A stretch of DNA of 64,000 bases, taken from Rhizobium sp. Leaf262. Lineage in GTDB: Bacteria; Pseudomonadota; Alphaproteobacteria; Rhizobiales; Rhizobiaceae. This document shows, in pieces, positions 52,363 through 61,281 of this stretch. Positions within the stretch are counted from its first letter, which is position 1; each line of letters begins with the position of its first letter. Where the stretch lies: the NCBI RefSeq assembly GCF_001422245.1, contig NZ_LMMM01000017.1:5541-69540 (forward strand), read 5' to 3'. A program made the translations under genes and the position numbers. The notes below the pieces were generated by a model. That model saw only the letters and a list, made by a program, of their open reading frames with translations. It searched no databases and was not told the origin of the DNA.

Positions 52363-53322
52363 ATGAAATCATTGGCAACCATCTCGACTTTCGTGGGCAA
52401 AACCTTTGCCGGATGGGTCATTCTCTTCGCCGTCCTCGGTTTCTTCTTCCCAGATACGTTCAAACAAATCGCACCCTGGATCGTAACCCTCCTGTCCATC
52501 ATCATGTTCGGCATGGGCCTGACTTTGTCAGTGGATGATTTTCGCGAAGTTGTAAGGCGTCCGTTCGATGTTGCCATCGGCGTGCTTGGCCAGTTTCTCA
52601 TCATGCCGTTGCTGGCGGTGCTGCTGACCTGGCTTATCCCCATGCCGCCGGAAGTTGCGGCAGGTGTGATCCTTGTAGGCTGCTGCCCCGGTGGCACTTC
52701 CTCCAATGTCATGACCTATCTGTCCAAGGGTGATGTTGCTCTATCTGTTGCTTGCACCTCGGTGACAACGCTTGCGGCGCCGCTTGTAACACCATTTCTC
52801 GTCTGGATGTTTGCCAGCCAGTTTCTTCCAGTCGATGGCTGGGCCATGTTTCTCAGCATCGTCAAGGTTGTGCTTGTGCCGTTGGCTTTGGGTGCCGCTT
52901 TGCAGAAGCTACTTCCAGGTGTCGTTAAGGCCGCGGTTCCGGCACTGCCTCTGGTCAGCGTAATCGGTATCGTGCTGATTGTTTCGGCCGTGGTCGGTGC
53001 TTCGAAGGGTGCCATTGTTCAGTCTGGCCTGATGATTTTCGCGGTCGTGGTCCTGCACAACGGTCTTGGCTACCTGCTGGGATATTTTGCTGCAAAGGCA
53101 ACAGGCCTCTCACTTGCCAAGCGCAAGGCGATTGCCATCGAGGTCGGAATGCAGAACTCTGGTCTTGGTGCAGCTCTCGCGACGGCGTACTTTTCCCCTC
53201 TTGCAGCTGTCCCGAGTGCCATCTTCAGTGTCTGGCACAACATCTCTGGTGCGTTGTTGGCGAATTGGTTTGCGGGACGTAGCGATGAAGATACTGGCGC
53301 TGACACGATCCATCGCGCGTAA
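52363..53322 (+). CDS. Bile acid:sodium symporter-family transporter
   Basis: A 319-aa membrane protein from ATG 52363 with GGGGAG eight bases upstream. About ten helices. Family marks: MFGMGLTLSVDDFREVVRRP, VGCCPGGTSSNVMTYLSKGD (Na+-site region) and IEVGMQNSGLGAALATAYFS. Bacterial members carry pantoate, bile acids or other organic anions with Na+. Substrate not readable here. Confidence 0.9.
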   Translation: MKSLATISTFVGKTFAGWVILFAVLGFFFPDTFKQIAPWIVTLLSIIMFGMGLTLSVDDFREVVRRPFDVAIGVLGQFLIMPLLAVLLTWLIPMPPEVAAGVILVGCCPGGTSSNVMTYLSKGDVALSVACTSVTTLAAPLVTPFLVWMFASQFLPVDGWAMFLSIVKVVLVPLALGAALQKLLPGVVKAAVPALPLVSVIGIVLIVSAVVGASKGAIVQSGLMIFAVVVLHNGLGYLLGYFAAKATGLSLAKRKAIAIEVGMQNSGLGAALATAYFSPLAAVPSAIFSVWHNISGALLANWFAGRSDEDTGADTIHRA

Positions 53323-53413
53323 CTCATGTCATTCTGGGAACATCGGCGGGCGGGCGGTGCCAGATTGCTTTTGGTGACACCCATTTAAGACGTTTTGCAA
53401 TACTCCTAACGAC

Positions 53414-54295
53414 CTACCCTTTTATCCCGCTTGCCGCGATGCTTGAGATAAACAGCCTTTGCAGGCACAGATAAAAGATCAGCACGGGCAGCGTGATGAT
53501 GGTTAGATACGCCATGACTTCGCCCCACGGTGTGTTGAGCTGGAAAAAGTATTGCAGCCCCACCATCACCGGCCTGTACGCTTCGGACTGTGTGACAAGA
53601 AGTGGCCAAAGATATTGCTGGCTGTACATGACGAGAAATTTCAGGATCGCTGCGGTTGCGATAACGGGGCCGCTGAGTGGCATCACGACCTGCGCATAAA
53701 TCCGAAACCAACTGGCACCATCGATGCGCGCCGCTTCGAGCAACTCCTTCGGCAAGTCCTTGAAATATTGCACGAAGAGAAAAATCGTCAGTCCGTCTGC
53801 GATCCAAGGAATGATCTGCACATGCCACGAGTTGAGCCATCCCCAGGTTAGACCATCAACACTGATCCATGGAAGATTGTTGACTTCCAGAAGGAGTGGC
53901 ACGGCAATCGTCTCAAAGGGAATGATGAGCGTGGCGAGGATAATCGAGAAGAGAACATCTTTTCCCCGCCAGTTCAAAAAGGTAAAGGCGAAGGCGGCAA
54001 GCGAACCCAGGAGCAAAGCGAGAAATACAGTGACGCTCGTTACCAGAACCGAATTGAAAATGAATGTTGCTATCGGAGCCCTGGCGAAAGCCGCTGCGTA
54101 ATTTTGGAGCGAAAGATCGCCCACCGGAAGAAATGCCCTTATCGACGCGGCATCTCTCAGCAACTGGTCGTTTGGTTTCAGCGAGGAAAACCCCATGAAC
54201 AACAGGGGGAGTATAAAGACAGCCGCGAAGGCGATCATCAGCACATAGTTGCAGATGAGGAAGGTGAGGCCTTTGCGTTGTCCTGCCTGCATCAT
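53414..54295 (-). CDS. Sugar ABC transporter permease (MalG-like)
   Basis: A 293-aa permease, six helices, with the EAA-loop LPKELLEAARIDGASWFRIY. C-terminal half of a carbohydrate importer of the CUT1 type. Overlaps the MalF-like gene by 4 bp. Confidence 0.92.
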   Translation of the reverse strand: MMQAGQRKGLTFLICNYVLMIAFAAVFILPLLFMGFSSLKPNDQLLRDAASIRAFLPVGDLSLQNYAAAFARAPIATFIFNSVLVTSVTVFLALLLGSLAAFAFTFLNWRGKDVLFSIILATLIIPFETIAVPLLLEVNNLPWISVDGLTWGWLNSWHVQIIPWIADGLTIFLFVQYFKDLPKELLEAARIDGASWFRIYAQVVMPLSGPVIATAAILKFLVMYSQQYLWPLLVTQSEAYRPVMVGLQYFFQLNTPWGEVMAYLTIITLPVLIFYLCLQRLFISSIAASGIKG

Positions 54296-55380
54296 CGTTT
54301 CTCCCTTGTCAGATATCGCTGTGTCAGCGAAATGCCGAGAACAAATAGAAACAGGACAACCGAAATCGCGGACCCTGCCGCAATGTCCTGCTGCCGATAT
54401 CCCCGCTCAACCGCTTGATAGACGATACTTTGGGTAGAATCGCGAGGTCCCCCTTTGGTCATCACGTCGATCTGTGCAAAAAGCGCGAAAGCCTGCATGG
54501 TAATGACAATGATGATGAGTACCGTGGTGTTGCGCAGCAGCGGCCAAGTAATCATGCTGAACTTCTGCCAGCGACTTGCGCCTTCGACATCGGCTGTTTC
54601 GTAAAGATCTGGAGAGATGGTTTGCAGACCGGAAAGCCAGATGACCATATGAAATCCGACGCCTTGCCAAACCGACATGACCAGGATGGCCCATAAGGCG
54701 GTATCGGTTCTGCCCAACCAGTCTACGGGCTGGAAAAGACCAAAGCTCATGTAACCCAGCAGGTTGTTGAGGAGCCCATTATCCGCTGTATAAATAAACC
54801 GCCACAGAAGCGCCACTACCACCACTGACAGCACGACCGGCATGAAGTAGATAGCCCTGAACATTGTGACGCCAGGAATTCTCTGGTTCACAAGCAAGGC
54901 GAGAAACAGCGCGAGCGCGGCTTGAACCGGTGCAACGACGATCACAAACGAAAGTGTGTTGACGACCGCTGTCAAAAAAACGACGTCGCTGGCTAAGACG
55001 ACAATTTGGTTCTCGCCCCAGGTAACACTCGTATATTCCCGCATTCCGTCCAGATGCGGATAATCTGGATTGTTGCGCGTGAAACTGCGAATTCTTGGGT
55101 AGGAAATAGCACCATTTGTATCTTGCTTGATGCTCCCATCTGTTTCCCTCTCTGGCTCAAGCGTTAAAACTCCTACACCCAGGAGCCTGCTGTAGTTTTC
55201 CATGCCGACAAATTGGGTGGGATTGGGAGATGTCAAACGCTGGTTCGTGAAGGAAAACCCAAGGCCTAAAAGGAAGGGTGCGATAAGGAACAGCCCGATC
55301 AACACCATCGCCGGGGCAGCCATAAACCAACCCGTGATGCTGTCGCGGGTTAGTTTTCCGGGTGAAGACAGGCGCGCCAT
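54292..55380 (-). CDS. Sugar ABC transporter permease (MalF-like)
   Basis: A 362-aa permease. ITGWFMAAPAMVLIGLFLIA at the first helix, a periplasmic loop insert, and the EAA loop SPDLYETADVEGASRWQKFS. Pairs with the MalG-like protein. Between it and the binding-protein gene there are 11 bp. Confidence 0.92.
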   Translation of the reverse strand: MARLSSPGKLTRDSITGWFMAAPAMVLIGLFLIAPFLLGLGFSFTNQRLTSPNPTQFVGMENYSRLLGVGVLTLEPERETDGSIKQDTNGAISYPRIRSFTRNNPDYPHLDGMREYTSVTWGENQIVVLASDVVFLTAVVNTLSFVIVVAPVQAALALFLALLVNQRIPGVTMFRAIYFMPVVLSVVVVALLWRFIYTADNGLLNNLLGYMSFGLFQPVDWLGRTDTALWAILVMSVWQGVGFHMVIWLSGLQTISPDLYETADVEGASRWQKFSMITWPLLRNTTVLIIIVITMQAFALFAQIDVMTKGGPRDSTQSIVYQAVERGYRQQDIAAGSAISVVLFLFVLGISLTQRYLTREKR

Positions 55381-55391
55381 CGATCAGGCCC

Positions 55392-56660
55392 CTATTTGGC
55401 TTGGTAGCCGGAATTACGCTCTATATTGTCATTTATTTCGTCGGTCGCGTTGTCGAGCGTATCGGCAACGTCCGCTCCATTGGCAATATCGGAAACCGCC
55501 TTGGAAAAGACCGGCGACATGAAGGCGTAAGCCGGAGTTACAGGACGCAACGTTCCCTGGCGCTGGGACAGTTCGAAGAACACTTCCAGCGGACCACCTT
55601 GTTTGTAATTTTTCGTCATCTGGGCAGCGGACGATGTTGCCGGAATCAGGCCAATGGCATCCGAGAACTGCGCGAGATACTTGTCTTGTATTGCAAATTC
55701 GATGAAGGCGGATGCGCCTTCCGGATTCTTGCTGGTGGCTGATACGCCAAATTGCCAGGATCCTGCACCGATCTTGGGACCGTGCCCGAAATCGGGAGCA
55801 GGTAGGAACAGCAGATCCTCTCCATATTTTTCTAACGCCTTCACTGCTACCCAGTTGCCCATCCATTGCAGGGCATGGCGCCCTTCCAAAAAGCCGGTCT
55901 CATGGTCGGCTGGCGATTGCGATGTTCCCGGCACCAACTTTTTCTCGAACAAAGACTGCCACCAATTGCCAAACTTGACGGCATCATCTCCGTTGAGAAA
56001 GTTCTCAGACGTTTGGTACGTTTGCTTGTCGATCAGGCTGCCGCCAAAGCTTTCCAAAAATGGGCTGAAAGCATAGCTGTACCACTCAGTCTTATCGGCC
56101 ATCCCAAGGTCAATGGCATACTCGAACTTTCCGCTGGCAGCGAGTTTTTCGAGAGCGGCATTGAACTCTTCACCGGTCCATGGCTTATCAAGCGTTGGAA
56201 TGCGAATGCCGTTTTCATCGAGAATGGATTTACGCGCGAATACTGCTACGGCTGCGTCCCATAGGCCAACCGAATAAAGCTTTTCTCCCCATTTCCCCAC
56301 CGCGCCGGGCAGGAAATTAGAAAGCTTCGCTTCATCTATTCGGAGGGGTTGTAAATAACCCGACCATGCCCAATTCGGCATATTGGGGCCGTCGACGTCA
56401 AGGATGTCCGGCAGTTTATTGGAAAGTGCAGCGGCTGTGACGGATTCGTTATAGGCACTCTGGGGAAACTCCTGAAGGGCAACCCGCCAGTTCGACTGCG
56501 ACGAGTTGAAATCGTCAATGATGCCAGTCAAAATCTTGAGTTCTTCAATGTTGCCAGCGCCGTGATACCACATCGTCAAGTCGGTCTGTGCCAGTGCGGA
56601 ATTAGAAAAAAATATGGAAAGAGAGGCGGCTGCCCCTACGAGAGTCGCTTTGGTAATCAT
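55392..56660 (-). CDS. Sugar ABC transporter substrate-binding protein (family 1)
   Basis: A 422-aa periplasmic protein from ATG 56660 (GGAGGAG nine bases upstream; the 56693 frame is longer by 11). The signal peptide ends in SNSALAQ. Then LTMWYHGAGNIEELKILTGI, DILDVDGPNMPNWAWSGYLQ and GRHALQWMGNWVAV, typical of extracellular solute-binding family 1. First gene of a three-gene CUT1 cassette. No ATPase (MsmX/UgpC type) or glycosidase is encoded here, so it must borrow one or has lost it. Confidence 0.92.
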   Translation of the reverse strand: MITKATLVGAAASLSIFFSNSALAQTDLTMWYHGAGNIEELKILTGIIDDFNSSQSNWRVALQEFPQSAYNESVTAAALSNKLPDILDVDGPNMPNWAWSGYLQPLRIDEAKLSNFLPGAVGKWGEKLYSVGLWDAAVAVFARKSILDENGIRIPTLDKPWTGEEFNAALEKLAASGKFEYAIDLGMADKTEWYSYAFSPFLESFGGSLIDKQTYQTSENFLNGDDAVKFGNWWQSLFEKKLVPGTSQSPADHETGFLEGRHALQWMGNWVAVKALEKYGEDLLFLPAPDFGHGPKIGAGSWQFGVSATSKNPEGASAFIEFAIQDKYLAQFSDAIGLIPATSSAAQMTKNYKQGGPLEVFFELSQRQGTLRPVTPAYAFMSPVFSKAVSDIANGADVADTLDNATDEINDNIERNSGYQAK

Positions 56661-57478
56661 AGGTTTTCTCCTCCTGAACACGAAAAACTTCAAAACCCAG
56701 GGATTGTTCCATCGATAATGTACAATCTAGCAATGCATATTCTTCAAATGCGGTCTTGGGTTGGCGCAAGGCGGTTGCTATTGTTGCATCGGAAAATCAT
56801 GTCGGAAAAACTGCCCATTGGAACCCCGCCGATCTATGAGGCCGTGAGGGGTTGGGTGACACTGCACCTCCCGATTTCCGAAACCGCAGTGTCTCGGCGG
56901 CATTTATTATCAGTCGCATCGACTATTGAACTGCTCAAGGTGGCTAGATCTTTGTTGTGGAGAGGGAGGTGCCCTCAGTTGCCAAATCGATGCGATGGCC
57001 GCTTCTGTTTGACGTCAACTAACTTAATATCCGACATAAGAGATGTGCTTTGCATCGCATCATGCGCCGTGCTCGACAGAAATATCTGGTGCATGGTCGA
57101 CGCCACGGCTTTCTCTATCGGAATTTCTAAAACGAGGTCGGGATCGTGCGCGAGCGCAGCGAGGGTCTGCTCTGCGAGCGCCTCGCGTTTTGGAGCGGAA
57201 ATATAGTAGCGTAACGCGTAACGAAGCAAGAGTTGCTTTATTGATGGGTTTTCGCTCGAAGCGTCCTTTGCTCTGGGGTCCTGAGCATAGCCACCCCCTC
57301 CGTTTTGTAGGCGGGAGTGCGTTCATTTCTCAGGCATCAGCGCCTACTTTTCGAATGCTGACGATGCATAATTTAATCACGGACTAAAGTGCAGCTCAAG
57401 ATTGTATTAGGGTTTTACGATGTTCTGACAGATGACATGAAGACGCGATAAGGTCGGCAGTATATTGAGTGCCTGGCC
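56661..57478. other. Gene-free 800-bp stretch upstream of the sugar transporter
   Basis: Several short frames are open (for example minus 56975-57229, plus 56562-57206) but none has a ribosome site or a recognisable family. The minus frame REALAEQTLAALAHDPDLVLEI has a protein-like composition and may be a decayed gene. The only site of note is ATTGTTC...GTACAAT at 56703-56726. Confidence 0.4.
56703..56726. promoter_or_regulatory. Candidate operator for the sugar ABC operon
   Basis: An imperfect palindrome with outer arms ATTGTTC (56703-56709) and GTACAAT (56720-56726), about 45 bp upstream of the binding-protein start. The place and symmetry suggest a LacI- or GntR-type operator; no regulator gene is adjacent. 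Confidence 0.35.
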
Positions 57479-58216
57479 TTAGGTCAGCGTTGTGCGGTGC
57501 TCAAAACTCGTCACGTGATGCTTGGCGCGAACGCCTTCTACTAGGTCTACGGCACCCAACTTGTGGTGTTCGGTTTTCCAACGTAACTCAAAAACACACT
57601 CATGTTCGCCTTGATCAAGCGCGCGCAACGCAATGAACTGTGCCTCACACCCGAGCGGAAGCGACTTTGAGATGTCAGGAATGTCGGTTCCGCTACCAGA
57701 CCTGATGCCGATAGACGCCTTTTGCTCAACTTCGAGCCAAGTCCCGATAATTTTAAGCGGGGAAAGTGTAACGAATGCTACCAGCGCTGCAATCGAGCCG
57801 ACGGCGGTCTGTCCACCGCCGAAACACAAACCAATCGCTGTCATGAGCCACAGGGTGGCAGCGGTGGTAACGCCAGTCGTCACATCGCCTCGCCGTAGGA
57901 TGGCACCGCCACCAATGAAGCCCACTCCAGTCAGTATTCCGAGAGGCAGTCGCAGCACGTCCATGGATCCACCAGCAATTTGACTCGTAGAGAGCAGGAT
58001 ATTCGCCTGGATCATCGAAATGCAGGCTGCCAAGCCCACGAGGACAGTAGTGCGAAGCCCAGCGGAATGCCCGCCTCGTTCTCGGTTCACGCCTATGCAG
58101 ATCCCTGCCACGAGCGTAAGTGCGACACGTGAACCGATATCCGTCCAATCAGGGGACAGGGGCATAAAGTCCTGCAACGCTGGCAATTGCATGTCCGACA
58201 GCTCAATATGGTTCAC
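57479..58216 (-). CDS. MgtC/SapB-family membrane protein
   Basis: A 245-aa protein with four to five N-terminal helices: ALTLVAGICIGVNRERGGHS with the ERxGHxAGLRT motif, and GVGFIGGGAILRRGDVTTGV, TAATLWLMTAIGLC. A small soluble C-terminal domain follows. Members affect Mg2+ homeostasis, acid stress and intracellular survival. ATG 58192 (MQLPAL) is an alternative start. Confidence 0.88.
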   Translation of the reverse strand: MNHIELSDMQLPALQDFMPLSPDWTDIGSRVALTLVAGICIGVNRERGGHSAGLRTTVLVGLAACISMIQANILLSTSQIAGGSMDVLRLPLGILTGVGFIGGGAILRRGDVTTGVTTAATLWLMTAIGLCFGGGQTAVGSIAALVAFVTLSPLKIIGTWLEVEQKASIGIRSGSGTDIPDISKSLPLGCEAQFIALRALDQGEHECVFELRWKTEHHKLGAVDLVEGVRAKHHVTSFEHRTTLT

Positions 58217-58235
58217 TTTATAACGGGAATAAACG

Positions 58236-58613
58236 TCAGCTTGAAGATCTCACAGACTGAAGCAGTGTAATCAGATCGGTACTTTCGTAGGGCTTAGAGA
58301 GCCAGGGCACATCACAAAAGGTCTCTGGCAGCGCAATCCGGTCAAAACCGGATACGAAAACAAATGGAGTCTTTTGTTTGATCAAAAGCTCTGCCGCCGG
58401 GAAAACCATTTCCCCTCCAAGGTTTATGTCTAGAATTGCGGCATCCAGCTGAAAGCTGGGGTCTGAAAGAACTTCAATGGCGCGCGCAACATCAGATACA
58501 GGCCCATAGACCCGAGCACCCTCATCCTCAAGAGCCATTAACAGGTCCGATGCAACAAGGTATTCGTCTTCAACAACCAAGTATTTGCATCCCGCGAGGG
58601 CCTGTCCTGGCAT
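58236..58613 (-). CDS. Stand-alone response-regulator receiver protein
   Basis: A 125-aa CheY-like receiver from ATG 58613 (longer start 58628 possible). KYLVVEDEYLVASDLLMALE has the acidic pocket, AAILDINLGGEMVFPAAELL the phosphoacceptor Asp, and PWLSKPYESTD the conserved Lys. No output domain, no partner kinase nearby. It overlaps the end of the AraC-like frame by about 76 bp. Confidence 0.85.
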   Translation of the reverse strand: MPGQALAGCKYLVVEDEYLVASDLLMALEDEGARVYGPVSDVARAIEVLSDPSFQLDAAILDINLGGEMVFPAAELLIKQKTPFVFVSGFDRIALPETFCDVPWLSKPYESTDLITLLQSVRSSS

Positions 58614-59590
58614 ATCTTCCTCCTCCATCCTCCAACTGTGAACAAAAAGCCTCGAGCTTCAATAAACGGGCTTTTCTGTGTTCGATGGGAACCGTTAGAC
58701 CGATTCTTCTGAGCCTGAGAAGTATCGCCAAAACTGGCAGCAAAAGCGCTGTCAGACGCATAGCCGAGCGACCGCGCAATCCGGGGCAGCGGCTCGTTGC
58801 CACGCCGCAGCCGGGCGGCTGCAATCCGCATCCGCCAGCCCACGAGATAGTCTATCGGGGATGCTCCGACGGTGGCGCGAAATTTCTCGGCAAATCCCGA
58901 GCGGGACTGGCCGGCAAGAGACGCCAGTGCCTCAACCGTCCAGCGGCGCGACGGATCGAAGTGGATGGCCCGTAGTGCCGGCGCCAGGCGGGCATCCGCA
59001 AGGCCGGCGAGCCAGCCTGGATGCTGTGATGTCTGGCCCGCCATATAGGCACGCAGGACATGGATAAACACCAGCCGCAGCAGGTCGTTGCAGGCGATGC
59101 GAGCACCCGGCGCGGTGCTGTTCCACTCCAGATCCAACTGTTCGAGCAACCAGCCAATCGGTCCGGCCTCTTCGCGGTCGATCACGACCACAGGCGGCAG
59201 CGCGTCGGTGAGGAGTGATCCGTCCACGGTGTCGATGTTGACGCTCCCGCCGAGGAGCACAAAATCCCGACCATCGCCCACTGAGACATCCAGATTGCCC
59301 CCGGCGAATACCTCTGCCGCCGCTATCGGCTTCACGTTGGGATTGCTGCAAAGCGTAAACGCCTTGCCGCTGACCACAAGACAATCGCCCGCTTCAATGC
59401 GCAACGGCGCCTCTCCCTCCGAGATCAGCCAGGCACCGCCTTCGCGGATCGCATTGAATTTCAGGTAGCCCGGTGGTGGAAAAGCAACAGACCACGCGCC
59501 TCCGGCGGCAAAACGCACGGAGAACAGCGCCCGCGCATCGATGGCACTGAGCACGTCGGACAGGGGATCCTGGATGTTTTGGACGATCAC
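58538..59590 (-). CDS. AraC-family regulator with cupin sensor, C-terminus probably altered
   Basis: A 350-aa frame from GTG 59590 (MIVQNIQDPLSDVLSAIDAR), the usual start of this cupin-AraC group; the longer frame to 59782 has none of it. The cupin domain spans about 1-180, and the HTH region is RRWTVEALASLAGQSRSGFA and GNEPLPRIARSLGYASDSAF. After AAS the expected final helix (RxxGxxPxxYR) is replaced by a 60-residue basic tail that runs into the response-regulator start, suggesting a small deletion or frameshift. Divergent from the SDR gene, which is its likely target. Confidence 0.7.
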   Translation of the reverse strand: MIVQNIQDPLSDVLSAIDARALFSVRFAAGGAWSVAFPPPGYLKFNAIREGGAWLISEGEAPLRIEAGDCLVVSGKAFTLCSNPNVKPIAAAEVFAGGNLDVSVGDGRDFVLLGGSVNIDTVDGSLLTDALPPVVVIDREEAGPIGWLLEQLDLEWNSTAPGARIACNDLLRLVFIHVLRAYMAGQTSQHPGWLAGLADARLAPALRAIHFDPSRRWTVEALASLAGQSRSGFAEKFRATVGASPIDYLVGWRMRIAAARLRRGNEPLPRIARSLGYASDSAFAASFGDTSQAQKNRSNGSHRTQKSPFIEARGFLFTVGGWRRKICQDRPSRDANTWLLKTNTLLHRTC

Positions 59591-59681
59591 GACAGAAATC
59601 CGGATCCTGCAGGCTGGGGGCTCCGCGAGCCTATCCGATATAGGGAGCGGACACCAGAGCCATAAATGAAGGAGTAAAGAC

Positions 59682-60659
59682 ATGTCCGACCAGAAACCTA
59701 TTGGATCTCGGTTCAACGCATCCAGCACGGCGCGCGAGGTCACCGAGGGTATCGATCTCTCCGGCAAGACGGCGATTGTCACCGGCGGCTATTCCGGTCT
59801 CGGCGTCGAGACGACGCGGGCGCTCGCTGTCGCCGGCGCTCATGTCATCGTACCGGCCCGCAATCGCGAAAAGGCCGAACGCATGCTTGCCGGTATCGAC
59901 AATGTTGTTATCGAAGCGATGGATCTTGCGGATCCCGCATCGGTTGCCGCTTTTGCGGGCAGGATCGTTGCGGAGGGCATGCCGATCTCAATCCTGGTCA
60001 ACAGCGCTGGCATCATGGCGACGCCGCTTGCCCGGGACCAGGCTGGGCACGAGAGCCAGTTTGCCACCAATCATCTGGGCCATTTCCGGTTGGTTGCAGG
60101 CCTGTGGCCGGTGCTGGTCAAGGCAGACGGCGCGCGGTTGATTTCGGTGTCGTCGCGCGGGCATCAAATCGGCCCGGTTGATTTCGACGATATCGATTTC
60201 AAGACGCGCCCCTATGACAAGTGGCAGGCCTATGGCCAGGCGAAGACGGCAAATGCGCTGTTTGCGCTTGCGCTTGATCGACGTGGAGCAGGGCTTGGTG
60301 TGCGGGCATTTTCATTGCATCCGGGCGTTATCCTGACCGATCTCGCCCGCCATCTCAGCGAAGACGAGATCAATTCTTTCGATGTCTATGACGAGAATGG
60401 CAATCGCCGGGTCGATCCCTCGCGCGACCTCAAGACGCCGGAACAAGGGGCAGCAACGAGCGTCTGGGCAGCGACGCGGCCCGAACTCAACGGTATCGGT
60501 GGTGTCTATTGCGAAGATTGCGAGGTCGCCCTGCCGCAGGCGGAAACGGATGGCAGCAAAGGCGTGGCGCCTTGGGCCATGGACCCACAGGCAGCTGAAC
60601 GGCTCTGGCTGCTTTCGGAGCAATTGACCGGCCTGTCACTGGGTGATCGTTTGGACTGA
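59682..60659 (+). CDS. SDR-family oxidoreductase
   Basis: A 325-aa classical short-chain dehydrogenase. KTAIVTGGYSGLGVETTRAL (cofactor loop), NSAGIMATP (NAG), VSSRGH (catalytic Ser) and YGQAKTANALFAL (Tyr-X3-Lys) are intact. It has GGAG seven bases before ATG 59682. Such WW-oxidoreductase-like SDRs act on alcohols or ketones. Under the divergent AraC regulator; a strong hairpin follows. Confidence 0.92.
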   Translation: MSDQKPIGSRFNASSTAREVTEGIDLSGKTAIVTGGYSGLGVETTRALAVAGAHVIVPARNREKAERMLAGIDNVVIEAMDLADPASVAAFAGRIVAEGMPISILVNSAGIMATPLARDQAGHESQFATNHLGHFRLVAGLWPVLVKADGARLISVSSRGHQIGPVDFDDIDFKTRPYDKWQAYGQAKTANALFALALDRRGAGLGVRAFSLHPGVILTDLARHLSEDEINSFDVYDENGNRRVDPSRDLKTPEQGAATSVWAATRPELNGIGGVYCEDCEVALPQAETDGSKGVAPWAMDPQAAERLWLLSEQLTGLSLGDRLD

Positions 60660-60679
60660 GCCTATAAAGCACGCAGGCA

Positions 60680-60713
60680 ATGGACGGCGATTCCTCTCGG
60701 GATAGCCGTCCAT
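60680..60713. terminator. Stem-loop after the SDR gene
   Basis: ATGGACGGC (60680-60688) pairs with GCCGTCCAT (60705-60713); the inner bases extend the stem (ATTCC with GGGAT). It lies 21 bases after the stop codon. No T-run. Confidence 0.6.
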
Positions 60714-60792
60714 ACAGCACCGGGGCCGCATTTACAGGCATTCAAAATAGGGATACCATGTATCCTTAATTGCAATCCGAGGTCCCCATCGC

Positions 60793-61281
60793 ATGATACT
60801 CAAAAGCCAAGTCGAATGGGCACTCCACTGTTGCGCGATTCTCGCGGGCCTGCCTGACGGGCGATATCTGTCGACCAAGGCGCTGGCAGAGCTGCATGGG
60901 CTTCCGAAGGAATATCTTTCAAAGGCACTTCAGAGCCTGTCACAGGCAGGCCTTGTTCATACGACGCTTGGCCCTTCGGGCGGCTATCGCCTGGCAAGGG
61001 CACCGGCAGAGCTGACATTTCTTGATGTCGTCGAAGCAGTGGAAGGGAGCGGTCGGACCTTCGTCTGTCAGAACATCCGCGCCAACAACCCGTGCCGACC
61101 CAAGGGCTTCTGTGACAGCGGTTCGTGTGCGATTGCACGGATCATGTGGGAAGCTGACGAAGCGTGGCGGACGGCGCTCCGGAAGGCTACGTTTGCCGAC
61201 CTTGGGAAAACGCTGGAGCAGGAGATCGACCCGGGCATCTGGGCCGGAACCTTCGACTGGGTGCTAAAGCGCTCAGGGTAG
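60793..61281 (+). CDS. Rrf2-family transcriptional regulator (iron-sulfur/redox sensor type)
   Basis: A 162-aa winged-helix regulator: STKALAELHGLPKEYLSKAL (recognition helix) and LGPSGGYRLARAPAELTFLD. Four Cys at 92, 101, 107 and 112 (VCQ, PCR, FCD, SCA) could hold an Fe-S cluster or sense redox. Convergent with mscS, with a 9-bp overlap. Possibly controls the redox group downstream on the other strand or the SDR gene. Confidence 0.9.
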   Translation: MILKSQVEWALHCCAILAGLPDGRYLSTKALAELHGLPKEYLSKALQSLSQAGLVHTTLGPSGGYRLARAPAELTFLDVVEAVEGSGRTFVCQNIRANNPCRPKGFCDSGSCAIARIMWEADEAWRTALRKATFADLGKTLEQEIDPGIWAGTFDWVLKRSG

